DNA from: Hyaloscypha bicolor E
Taxonomy: Eukaryota; Ascomycota; Leotiomycetes; Helotiales; Hyaloscyphaceae
Direction: 5' to 3'
Assembly (NCBI RefSeq): GCF_002865645.1
Contig: NW_020194628.1
Location: forward strand, 1,302,001-1,366,000
DNA length: 64,000 nucleotides
Both the position numbers and the translations under genes were made by a program. Position 1 is the stretch's first letter. Each line of letters starts with the position of its first letter. Shown here piece after piece: positions 11,595-21,888 of the stretch. A model generated the notes under the pieces. That model saw nothing but the letters and a program-made list of their open reading frames with translations. It ran no database searches and had not been told where the DNA came from.

Positions 11595-12860
11595 ATGTCC
11601 TCTCCCCACATCCTCATAATCGGCGGCGGAATAGGCGGCCTCGCCTTGGCTCAAGGCCTCAAAAATCACTCCATCCCATTCACGCTCTTCGAGCGCGACC
11701 CCTCCCCCTCCACGCGAGCCCAAGGCTACCGCATTCGCATCGCTGGAATTGGGGCCCAAGGACTGCATTCCTGTCTCGACGACGAGCTGTGGTCACTTTA
11801 CCAGCGGACATGCGCTGAAAGTAAAGGAATGGGAGTGAAAATGAATGCTATTGATGGGGGCAAGGTGCCAATTTTCAGACCGGGTGGACCGGGGGGGCCA
11901 GGGGGTCCAAGGGGTCCTGGTGGGCCGCTTGGTGAGGGACCGAGAGGAGGGCTGGCCGAGGATCCCAAGTGGCATGGCAAAGCTGATAGGACGACGCTGC
12001 GGGCTCTACTCCTTCTCGGTATAGAAGGGAACGTAAAGTTTGGGAAATCATTCGCAAGATATGAAGTCACTGAAAATGGAGTAACGGCCTTTTTCAGCGA
12101 CGGAACGAGCGAGAATGGGACGTTGCTCGTTGGAGCAGAGGGTGTGGCTTCAGTTGTCAGGAAACAGCTCTTGCCGTATCATCGATATGTTGATACTGGC
12201 TCTCGTGTCCTGTACGGCAAGACGCTCATCACGCCTGAACTCGAGGAGCGCTTCGCGCCTGAAGTAATGCAGGGTGGTATCACGGTTATCCAGGACTCTG
12301 CGCCTCTGACGTTGTTCCTGGAGCCCACTCGTTTCGCAAATGATAACTCGATCGAGTCTCAGGGGCGGATTACAAAGACTGAGGATTACGTGTATTGGGT
12401 TCTTGGTGGAAGCGCCGATAACATGGGTCTTTCCGACTCTAAATTCCATTCCCTCAATGACAAAGAGGCAGCGAATTTGACGGTGAAATTGACAGAGAAA
12501 TGGCTCCCTTCTTTTCGCTGCTTGTTGGAGCTCCAAACCACTTCACAGTGCGCACCTCTTCGCCTCATCTCAGCTAAGCCAGAGAGGCCGGAGTGGAAAC
12601 CTTCTGCACGCGTGACGCTGCTGGGCGATGCCGCTCATGCGATGATGCCTGCTGGTGGTTCTGGGGCAGCGTGTGCTTTGGGCGACGCTGCGTTGTTGCT
12701 GAAGTTGATTGTTGAGGAGGGCGTGAGCGAGGAGACGATGGAGAAGTATATTGATGGGATGTGGCAATATTCATTGCCGGCTATTCAGCAAAGTGCCATG
12801 GCAGCACAGGGGTTGTTGGGATTCAAGGGGTGGGATGATGCGAAGGAGATCAATCTTTGA
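11595..12860 (+). CDS. FAD-dependent monooxygenase (PHBH fold, salicylate hydroxylase-like)
   Basis: The intronless 421-residue protein belongs to the class A flavin monooxygenases that hydroxylate aromatic or polyketide substrates with NAD(P)H and oxygen. Visible motifs are the Rossmann GGGIGG (residues 10-15) followed by the acidic strand end LFERD, the second FAD motif GAEGVAS (about 180-186, where most relatives have GADG), and LLGDAAHAMMPAGGSGA (about 342-358), which contacts the FAD ribityl chain. There is no signal peptide or C-terminal anchor, so it is probably cytosolic. Residues 95-119 are a Gly-Gly-Pro-rich insertion between the first FAD segment and the K-x-D-R-x-x-L-R region; it looks like a simple-sequence expansion in a surface loop. 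No other biosynthetic genes flank it except the convergent 2EXR gene, so a cluster role is not indicated. The substrate is unknown. Confidence 0.9.
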   Translation: MSSPHILIIGGGIGGLALAQGLKNHSIPFTLFERDPSPSTRAQGYRIRIAGIGAQGLHSCLDDELWSLYQRTCAESKGMGVKMNAIDGGKVPIFRPGGPGGPGGPRGPGGPLGEGPRGGLAEDPKWHGKADRTTLRALLLLGIEGNVKFGKSFARYEVTENGVTAFFSDGTSENGTLLVGAEGVASVVRKQLLPYHRYVDTGSRVLYGKTLITPELEERFAPEVMQGGITVIQDSAPLTLFLEPTRFANDNSIESQGRITKTEDYVYWVLGGSADNMGLSDSKFHSLNDKEAANLTVKLTEKWLPSFRCLLELQTTSQCAPLRLISAKPERPEWKPSARVTLLGDAAHAMMPAGGSGAACALGDAALLLKLIVEEGVSEETMEKYIDGMWQYSLPAIQQSAMAAQGLLGFKGWDDAKEINL

Positions 12861-12983
12861 TCAAGGTACTCGTGGCTTGGTGTTTGTTTGATACCCTCTC
12901 TGCTCATTAGATAGTACAAAAAGCTGAACATTGGCGACTTAAATGGTTCCACTATCTTAGGGCAAGGTCTTGTGTTTGGACGT

Positions 12984-13934
12984 TTAGACCCATTCCCAAT
13001 TCCAACGAGAATCCCAGAGGTACCGTCTCAGCCTCCTCGGGGTGGTGGACGGGATAAAGCCGATTGTATTGGTATCACGCGCCAGATATTGGATGCTCTG
13101 CAAGGGCCATCTGGGATGTTGTTCCTTGAACTTGGCACACTCTTTCTTCTCCGCAGCGATGAAGTGTTGCAAATCCTCATGGTCGTATATGGTTGGGATG
13201 ACATCCTCCCGGGATGTGTCCTGTCGAGATGTGTCCATGATCAAAATCGTAGTGAGGCCGAGGAGGAGAGCAAGATATTCTTGATTTCCGCTCTCTGGGT
13301 TCCAGAAAATCTCGTCGACAAGGACAGTTTTGAAAAGGTTGAGAGGAGTATGATACCGTTGGCATAGTTTATCCATCCGGTCGTGCAATTCGACGTGAGC
13401 AAGGTTGACAGCGTGTCCCGTGAACTCGTAGTTGAACCAGAGAATATCAACAGAGGGATCGCAATAGAATGATTTGGATTTGGACTCCTGGTGTTCTGTA
13501 AGGGTGTAATGCCGAAGTGTATGCTGTCTAGATTCGTGACAGACGAAGAGAGCTACGGGCGAAAACCACTGCTGAGGTATCTGTTCCTGTTCCGTGTGGA
13601 TGGAGTGCTTGCTGGAGAAGTTTCCTAAGATGCATAGGGAGAAAGTAGGGTCACCGTGCTCGTGCTCGTGCTCGTTATCGCTATCTTCGACGCTGGCTGC
13701 GTCACGGCCATGGCTACCCACTTCAATCAACCGAGGTCCCGGCCACGTGTGCTGCCAAATCCTTTCTCGCAACTCGATGGGGAGCTTGGAGAATTGGTGG
13801 AAAATATCAGCATGATGGAGGCGTATTTCGGCGTCATCCTGAGAAATAGGAACTGCAAGTTATCCATTAGCCTTGAGAAGGTAGGCCGAGCAAGAGAGCA
13901 TCTTGCCTCCTTTAGACGATTCGAGTAACGCCAT
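12984..13934 (-). CDS. 2EXR domain protein
   Basis: The protein carries the fungal 2EXR signature near its N-terminus: FHQFSKLPIELRERIWQHTWPGPRLIEV, followed by the second half with SPVALFVCHESRQHTLRHYTL. In these proteins a conserved FxxFxxLPxELRxxIW block pairs with a later CxESRxxAxxxY block; the function is unknown. No in-frame ATG lies between the stop at about 13873 and MRERIW, so a first exon is needed. ATG 13934 with exon 13934-13907, a GC-AG intron (13853-13906, donor GGAG/GCAAGA, branch GGCTAATG, acceptor TTGCAG) and exon 13852-12984 gives an open 298-residue protein. The alternative is an N-terminally short product from 13772. A HEHEHGD run near residue 65 comes from a GTGCTC hexamer repeat. 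It converges on the FAD monooxygenase with about 120 nt between them. Confidence 0.7.
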
Positions 13935-14534
13935 GCCCCGAATTTGTTGCTTGTTAATAACAAATCTGACGAAAACGGGCGTTTAAATCATTGCAAGAAC
14001 ATTGAGAAGCCAAGTCAAATAATCGTTGGGGTGCAGCCTTAATCTAGGCAAGTTGGTGGTACTTTGGTTGGGCACGAAGTCGCGCCCGACTTCAGTTGCG
14101 GATCGGTCAGGCGCCCGCCTTTCGGAAAGGGCGAGACTAAAATTGGCAGAGAAATCAAGCTCTAGGACTAGAAGGGACAAGTCAGCTGAGCCCTCGTCAA
14201 ATGCATTAATTGACACCCAAAACTTGACCATAGAAAGGAAAACGAGAACCGAAACATCTGTAGGAAAGCGGGGGCTCAAGTTTTATCTTATTGGACTCAA
14301 TTGTTGAGAACAGCGTTCTTCAAGATTATACTCCCACAATGAAAAGATATTATGAGGATGGGGTTTGGTTGTAGGCTGAATGTAATACTCACTTCAGTCA
14401 GACTGCCTTATTCAAAGGGAACCTCTGGCATAGGCGATCTCCCGGAAGTCCCAGACTAGGAGAATGGCCGTGAGGTTATGGGGCCAAGCAGTAGCATCAT
14501 TGACGTCTTTCCCCGGTCCTCTCCTTGCAAGCAA
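13935..14534. other. Intergenic between 2EXR and Ras-fusion genes
   Basis: Promoter of the 2EXR gene and 3' flank of the Ras fusion. Open frames on both strands near 13983-14307 are short and without recognisable features. Nothing repetitive seen. Confidence 0.4.
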
Positions 14535-16823
14535 TCATGGTCTTCTGCCTCGATTTCTTCTCCTTATAATGTCGAAAAGCGAAATTGCTCGCTTAGGACC
14601 CTCCTGGGGAAACTTGTCCTCGCGCTGGGACTCGCGCTGTGTCTGTACGGCATTCTGCAATCGCTGTCGGCGTAACATCCTCACAGGGTCGTAGAAGGTC
14701 TTCTCAACATTGATACAATTCTTTGCTGAAGCCTCTAGAAACGCACATCCAAGTTCCCTCGCCAATGCCTGCCCTTCCTCTTTCGATACTTCTCGTTCGG
14801 CCAACCGATCGCAATTGTGACCAACCAACATAACCGGAAAGTCGAGGGGGTTGAGTTGCAGTTCGATGTCCTCCTCGTGTTTGGATAGCGAGTCGTGTGT
14901 TAGTGTCGTCGACCCTTTGATTCTTCGAACCTGGTCGTGAAAACTTTTGATACGGGTAAAAGAAGATCGATCGTCAATAGAATAGACCAACACGAAGCCT
15001 TCGCCATCCCTGATCCATTGATCCCGCAGAGCGGTGTACTCCTCTTGGCCAGTTGTATCGAGGATTTCTAGCATGCAGAGTTGCCCATCGATGACAGCTT
15101 GTTTTCGATATGAATCCTCAATGGTGGGGTCGTATATATCAACGAATTGGTGGAGGGCAAACTGGAGAGTGTGTTAGCAAATTCACCAAAATTCAGCTCG
15201 ACAAAACTAACTTGCATAATCAGCCCTGTTTTTCCTACATTCCCGTCTCCAAGCACAACTAACTTATACAACACCATCTTGCCGGACCGACCAGCGCGCG
15301 GGGGCCGCGTAGGGACTTGGGGCCGAGGAGCAACTTGTGCTGGACGCTGGGGAGGCGGTTTTAAGAACTTGGGAATCCAAGGTGTGCTTTTTTGATGAGG
15401 TTTCTTGAGTTCCTTCTTGGATTCTGATTTGGGTATTTTTGTTTCGAGAGATATTAGATCTTGTCGACGTCTTCTTCTCCCGGTAGGTGGGCGACCTGTA
15501 TCTTGATTTTCATCTTTTCTTGGTGGGTTCGGCCGCAAAGAAGCAATCAAATTGTGTTCCGTCGTCCTATTTTTTCCTTCCTCGGCTTTTGTCTCAGTTA
15601 CGCGCGGGAAGTATGTATCAGAATTGGGAATTGACACGGGTGGTCCCTCTGGGTTTGTATTCGTCTCCGCAGGAAACAGTTGTGCTTGTAATATCGTAAC
15701 CTCGGCCGTGGTAATACATGCCTCAAGTATAATCGGATGCTGGTCGACGATGCCGCGAACCGGGGGGTCGTATGAGGGGATACGTGAAGTAGAAGACTCT
15801 CTGGCTAGAGATTTAATCTCGTCTTCTGCAAATGGTTGCGGAGGCAGAGTATTATACCATTTGTTGTTGTATATCTCATTTAGATATAAGGGCAGAGCGA
15901 TCGCTGATAACGTAGAGACCTCGGATAAACTCAATCCAGTAAATATCGACCACGCGTGGCTTCTTACGGCAGAACTCGTGAATGATACGTCCGACTTGAA
16001 TCGTTCTGTTCTTCTATATACTCTGGAGGTTCCGAGGTCGACTTCAAATCCGGTTCGATATCCTGCACAACCTTCAGTTGGCAAATTAGATCCATGAGAA
16101 ACATTTTCCACCGTGCTAAACTCTAATTGAGAGGATTGCTCAGTGTGTGTTTCTCCCTCTGGAAAGTTTGGCATGCTGCCATTTCTGAAACAATACGTAA
16201 TCACACTTCCGGTCTCAAAATTCTCCTCAATACTCTGTAGTCGTAATGAGATGTCGTGATTACTTCGCAAAAGCTGTTCGACAAGACTTTGGAGTGTCTC
16301 TCGAGATTGTTCCGCTTCTAAATCTGACTCGCTGGTGAATAGATTAGCAACCAAGAATCGCATAATTCGCAACTGAATTCTTGCCAACTTACCATTGAGC
16401 GATGTTCAACATCAGAGACAAGGAGGATTTGTGACGTTCCAGTCGTAGCATAATACTAGTTACTACATCTTCTTTCCAAAGAGTCGTCAAGCGTGAGGTA
16501 ATTGGCAGTCTTCCCTTGTCTTTTGCAATTGATGTAACCAGAACCTCAAGTTCAGAGAAGGTCAGTACAGCTTCGGTTAAGATCGCAACAAGCTGTTCGA
16601 CTCGGATCATGGATATGCGTCTTCTTGGCGCTGAGTTTATTCCAAGAAGGAAAGATTGTACCGCCGAAAGACATATCTCAAGCTCTCTGACTTGGGAAAC
16701 CATTTGATCCATCATCCGTGGCGCTTCGCCAATGCTCTTCTTCACTGCCAAAAGGAGAACGACAACTCTTCCCGCCGAGCCCAAGAGTCCCACTAGGGAG
16801 GTCGCGACATTTATCGGATCCAT
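14535..16823 (-). CDS. Fungal_N (STAND N-terminal) domain fused to a RasB-like GTPase
   Basis: Exons 16823-16393, 16331-15212 and 15161-14535 join in frame (introns with GTAAGT/CACCAG and GTTAGT/CTCCAG) into 725 residues. Residues 1-175 resemble the helical N-terminal domain of fungal STAND/NLR proteins (MDPINVATSLVGLLGSAGRV, then helices ending ...SLRLQSIEEN). A roughly 330-residue Pro/Ser-rich linker with RRRRR follows. The GTPase starts at SGKMVLYKLVVLGDGNVGKT, as RasB does, with switch I YDPTIEDSYRKQ, switch II LDTTGQEEYTALRDQW and EASAK. Oddities are HNCD in place of NKxD, Thr where Ras has Ala59, an acidic insertion before PVMLVG, and a C-terminus RRRNRGRRP without a CAAX cysteine. Membrane attachment would therefore need the N-terminal domain. 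An internal Met (15277) could give the GTPase alone. The gene may act in NLR-like signalling; this is inference. Confidence 0.8.
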
Positions 16824-17934
16824 CTTGATGGAGAACAGCTACATCATCCGCTTGGGACAAATCCGAGAATGTTTAGCACAGGAAAAGACGAAATAGACGA
16901 CAGGGCTTCGAGTCGTGGGAGATCACCGCTCAAATTTGATTTTGGGGGTCCGACTGCGCGCCGGACGCCACCAACCCCCCAGCCCCACCAAGCACCTCGT
17001 CAACCTCCTCCTGCACGTCTCACGATGAACAACCTAGAACAATCGAATCCTCGCAAGACCAGTGAAATCAAGCCAGATAAATACTTGCTGAATAGTCGGA
17101 AATAAAGGATGTTCTCAACAGATCGAATACGTAAGAACGGAAGGAAAGGGCCATTGGCAAACGATTCGGCAATCTCGAATCGGGACATTCGAGAGGGGCC
17201 ATCTGTGATATTGTTGTAGGAAACACAACAGGGCTGGATGTCTCTCACTCGAGCATACTACACTTTCATCCCTTTGCTTAATAAGATGGAATCAAGATGG
17301 AACTTTCACCGAGAAGAAGCCTTCAAGTGTTCGGGGTTCCATTTGGCTTCGCCCTGTCACAGGCAACTCCCAGGGCTCTTCCGCCTCGCCATTGGATCAG
17401 ATTCTTAGATATCTAGCCAATGAGACGCCCAATCATGCATGACTAGCCGTTTGAACGGCTTGGTGCAGACAAAGGCGGCTAGCAGCCGGGCCTCCGTGAG
17501 GCGGGTCTTTGGGAGACTGCATGATCCTGCGCAAGAGAACGAATTAACACATGATGGTTCCCGGATGCAGAGACACTGCGTGCAGCCTGCGAGGATGCTG
17601 CCTGTGGTTCGCTCTTCCCCAGTCTTAGCCTGCAGGAAGTGGCGCCCCACACCCCTGGAAATAGCAACGAGGCGGAGTCCTCGACGAATCGTCATCAATC
17701 AGCCGACCTGGAGAGCCTGGGGAGGCTTCCCTGAGGTGCTCTCGCCTTTGACTTGGTCGTATGAAACAAAACCATTGCGTCCCTCGAACCTTCACTTGAA
17801 TCGCTCTACACTTCACTACTTCAACAGCCCGATACTGTCGTTGTGTTGGACCTGCAATGAAGAGAGGAGAGCGGCGATAACCGCTCCGCGGACGTTGGAT
17901 CAAGCCAGGACCACAGAACCTCAACCCACAAGCG
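16824..17934. other. Divergent intergenic region
   Basis: Shared upstream region of the Ras fusion (minus) and the lipase (plus). A proline-rich open frame at 16869-17105 and a long frame at 17439-18260 overlapping the lipase in another phase show no family features and are treated as chance. Confidence 0.45.
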
Positions 17935-19781
17935 ATGGCGATCTTCGGCAGATCCAAGAAGAGCAAGCCGACCACAACTCGGCCTCCGCCTCAATCGAAC
18001 TACACCCCAGAGCCTTCGAACGCAGTTATCTCGAATCCGAATTGGGCATATGTCAAACAAAGACCCAACAACCCGTACGGCAATGGCTTTGGGGCACAAT
18101 CACAAAGCTGGCTGATCGCCCCCGTTCCTCCTCAATACCAGCCCGTCTTCGTCTCGCAACCTCCTCCTCAACCGTCAAAATTATACAAGGGTGGCGGGAA
18201 TCTCAGCACGCTCAAGTTGGCCTCTGTAGTCAATCTGCTGTCAGGAGATGTACCGAATAGCATTCCGGGAGCACAATACTTTAACAATGGAATTCCTCTT
18301 TACGCGCAAGGCGCTCAGTATATTACCCAAGGAGTGGCCCTCTGCGACATGATATCTTCGAAGCTCGATGCTGTCATCACATCTATCGATGGGGAGAGGT
18401 TTAGTGGAGACGAGAGGGAATTGGCGGTCTTCACACCCCCTCAGCCAATGTGGCAGCAGGAGCAACAAGAGAGTGGTTACACGGAGAGGGGACTTGGGAA
18501 GGGCAAATCGAAAGGCATGGTTAACAACTCCGTGTCTTCGGCTCTCACAAGTACGAACTACTTTGCAAAGGTCAACCTGTACGCCAATTCACGGCTGCCT
18601 TTGGACCTGCCTCCAATGAAACTGTAAGTAATACCACTCTGTAGTGAACCCTCCACTAATTGATAATAGATACATCCCTACCTTCCCTCTACTCTGCTTA
18701 GCAGCCCAATACTCCGAACGTGTGTATATAAAACCCAGGGGTCAAGAAAGGGAGACGCATGTGGACTCGGATTGGAGAATGGGGACCAAGGCTATGGTCA
18801 TCAAATCGTTGCCCATGGATGACATGAATACGATTGTATTTGCAATCAGAGGGACGCAGACCTTCATGGACTGGGCTGTCAACCTCAGATCAGCTCCTGT
18901 GGCGCCGACAGGGTTTTTGGTTGGAAGGCTCTAATCACGTGATATCACATCAGCTGACTTGAGTTCAGGATGACCCTGGAAATCTCTGTCATGCTGGATT
19001 TCTCACTGTAGCAAAGAAGATGATCAAGCCAGTTGCTGCAAGGCTTCGACATCTACTGGAGGAAGACCCCGGACGATCAAAATGTTCGCTCCTCATCACG
19101 GGACACTCAGCTGGTGGAGCCGTTGCGGCTCTCCTATATTCTCACATGCTTTCCACAAGCAGAGAAACGGAGTCTGAGCTCAACATCCTTACTGGTTGCT
19201 TCAGGCGCGTCCATTGCATAAGCTTCGGCGCTCCTCCGGTTTCTCTCCTCCCTCTCGCGAAGCCAAATAATCCTGCACTCAAAAAGTCGCTGTTCTATTC
19301 CTTCGTCAATGAGGGAGATCCGGTCCCACGAGCGGATAAGGCTTATATCAAATCACTTCTGGATCTCTACTCGACGCCAGCGCCGGGCCAATCATGTCCT
19401 CTGACATCCGGTCTCGGCAAATCAAGCAGCTCACTAGCTGTCAACAAACCCGGCAAATCAAGCAGCTCCCTCGCTGTCAGCAAGAAACCAAAGAAGTCCA
19501 AGAACGCTCCCGAATATTCAGACGCACCCGTCTGGCCAGTGCCAGAATCAGCATTAAGTAATGCCGGACGAATCATCCTCCTTCGAAGCGTCGAAAGATA
19601 TGAGAACCGAGGCAAGAAGAAAGAGGTCCATGAACGGATGAACGAAGGCGTCGTGGCGCAGATTGTCACTGATGATTTGCTTCGTGGCGTTATTTGGGGT
19701 GATCCGGTGTGCCATATGATGGCGTTGTATTCGCGGCGCATTGAGGTTTTGGCTACGAATGCGGTGACGGGTCGGTCGTAG
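17935..19781 (+). CDS. Class 3 lipase domain protein
   Basis: Three exons (17935-18623, 18670-18919, 18969-19781) give 583 residues. The alpha/beta-hydrolase core of lipase class 3 begins with FAIRGTQTFMDWAVNL, has the nucleophile elbow LLITGHSAGGAVAALL, a probable acid in FVNEGDPVPR, and a candidate catalytic His in GDPVCHMMALYSRRI near the end. The first 230 residues are Pro/Asn/Gln-rich and low in complexity, with no signal peptide, so an intracellular lipase is likely rather than a secreted one. Between acid and His there is an insert with the unit GKSSSSLAV repeated twice, then a basic KKPKKSK stretch. The second intron has a non-consensus donor (GTTGGA); it is preferred because it joins PTGFL to DDPGNLCHAGF, the block normally found there. 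Substrate unknown. Confidence 0.88.
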
Positions 19782-21460
19782 TTGCCGAATATTGGGAGCA
19801 TGATTGAAACTGAGGGACGGCGCTTGTTTAGTATACCCATTATTATTTGTTTCATGAACGAGATTGAGATTTTACGAGTCATGAGGAATGAAGAGTTTCA
19901 AGTCAGTTGTTCCGAGTTTGTTCACTGTGATCTGTATGCATCCCAAATGGCAAGTGCCAACTACCATTCTTTCCAGCCCTTGTTTACGATCCTGGTTTGA
20001 AATTGCTATAAGATCATGTCTTCTGCACACGACAATATGTTCTCGTACCTTTTGAACTTGCACTCTTTGCGATTCCCATGTGTTCTGCGAGAAGTGAAAC
20101 ATGTTGCTCGTCAACATGTACGTTCTGGCGAGTGCCAAAAGAGAGTGTCATTCCCTTATAAGCACTATCATCAGGTTATGGGGGACCAAAGCAGATATTT
20201 CTGCTCTTTCCAGATAGTTTAAGAACTTTCGACCCCGTGTTGACTTGAAGCATCGTGTGGGTGCAAACCAAAGTGGTTTTCGCAACCGGAGCCATGGCCG
20301 CCATTCTGGGCCTGAAACAAGTCCCGTTTCGTCGAGCAAATCGTTGTCGCATTTCCCATAATTTCAAATTTGTCAAGAACAGAATGAAGAACACGATTGG
20401 ATCCCATCGGATATTATTTTGATGGACAACTTCTGTTCGACCAATGATAGCCCGAGGACTTTGGCGAGGAAGAGATTACTAAGCGAGCTAGTTATTTCAG
20501 TCGTGCGGACCGTAGGCGACGACAACCTTCTCGACCACAACGACATCAATACCCATCCATATACGAAGTTCCATCATCATCATCGAATACGCAAGCTATA
20601 TGGCCATGAAATGAGGAATTGATCGGCGCGGTTTATGGCCCAGGATACCATGACTTCAGCGCGAGAAGACAAAGATGTTCGCAACCACGGTGCCATCAAT
20701 GCCCATGTATCTGCCATCAGTGCCCACGCATCGTTACGAAGTTCTGCGATCATCGAATATGCAAGATATATGGCAAACGATTCCATGAAGTAAGCGGCTG
20801 AAGTTAAAGGGATAAATGCAGGTTTTGTGATGGTTGAAGCGAAATGCACTGGAGTGAGTGATGCTTTACCGCGGCGACGACGACATCAAACTCCATGCGC
20901 CGACGCCAAGTTCCATCATCACCGAATACGCGGACTTCACGGCCACGAATCGGGATAATACTCCGCTGAATTTAAAGGCAGGTACGCTTGGCAGGTGATG
21001 GCCACTGGAGACGGCCGAAGCGAAATGCATCAAGGTCGACAGCAAGAAAGAACAACGGACCAGCCCCGATGGAAGTACCAACAACGAGCAATGTCGATGC
21101 CGACGAGTGTTTCTTGCTGTCAACGAGCGCTGATTTCGAGTTTGTCAGGCTCCGAAAGGCTCAGCAATGCAATAAAGCTAGTCAAAATGTTGTTCTACAG
21201 AAGATCGGTGATCCGAATGCTTTGCCTTTCATTCACATCACGCTCGTTTTTATGCAACATATTTTCAAAGCGATATATTCAAGCTGCACGATACGACAAA
21301 CCGCTATTTCAGCAAACCCCGATATGCTGCAAGCATGTGGTCTTCGAAACATTGCGAGCGTTATCCTTACAGTTCATTTCAATATCCTGGAATCAGCCTT
21401 GCTCACTACTTGCAAGCGCAGTACCTCCTCGGCACTCCTCCTCACTGCTCTCCTTCCGCC
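19782..21460. other. Intergenic with diverged tandem repeats
   Basis: No supported gene. The 20515-21045 part holds three diverged copies of a repeat of about 190 bp. Frames covering 20988-21536 lie partly antisense to the small membrane-protein gene at 21461-21888 and have no recognised features. Confidence 0.5.
20515..21045. repeat. Three diverged tandem copies of a repeat of about 190 bp
   Basis: Three consecutive segments share the order ACATCAA...CCATG, CGAAGTTCC(A)TC, ATC(AC)GAATACGC, ATATGGC or CACGGCC, and the last two also share GAAGCGAAATGCA. Identity is moderate and the units are not coding. Confidence 0.55.
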
Positions 21461-21888
21461 TCAGTGTTGGGCTCGCAAGTGCTTCGAGAACACTTCGAGA
21501 GCGTCCCCAATGACTCCATGCAAGTTGTGTGTATAGGCTGTACCATTGTCGGGTGAATCCTGGGTCGAGGACGCGGGGTGGAGGAGACCGAGTTCGACGT
21601 CAGAATCTGGCCCACCGAAGGTTGGTAGGTGGTCATTTCCTGCTGGAGGCGGACATGATGGTTAGAAAGGCCAGAGTTCATAGTATAGACAGGCAAAAAT
21701 TTGAAAACAAATACCTCTCATTGCGTTGTTGTATCTTCTAGTAGCCCATATGGCACCGCCGCCCAAAAGCGTAGCCGTGAGGCCAAACACTACGTTCAGG
21801 ATATCGCTGGTTGCAACTAGTGAAGCGAATAAATTTTAGTCCATGCAATGTAAAGAATTTAACGAATGCCTTGAGAAGTCTTACCCAT
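21461..21888 (-). CDS. Tiny single-TM protein, copy D (SDVExGL tail)
   Basis: The model has exon 1 21888-21885 (ATGG, four coding bases), exon 2 21816-21715 and exon 3 21639-21461, giving 94 residues. Introns have GTAAGA/CACTAG and GTATTT/CAGCAG signals, both phase 1. The N-terminus MVATSD leads straight into one hydrophobic segment (FGLTATLLGGGAIWA) closed by TRRYN, so a single-pass N-out/C-in protein is expected from the positive-inside rule. The tail holds SDVELGLLHPASS and later GVIGDALEVFSKHL. Copy E (24188-24627) matches in all three parts, including the tail. Copies A-C on the plus strand share the exon pattern and the membrane exon but have a different tail. No known family is recognised. 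Homologous splice structure across five copies is the main support. Confidence 0.65.

Noticed and set aside
17439..18260. 273-codon frame overlapping the lipase start
   Set aside because: Out of phase with the lipase, no recognised domain, and overlaps its coding exon.
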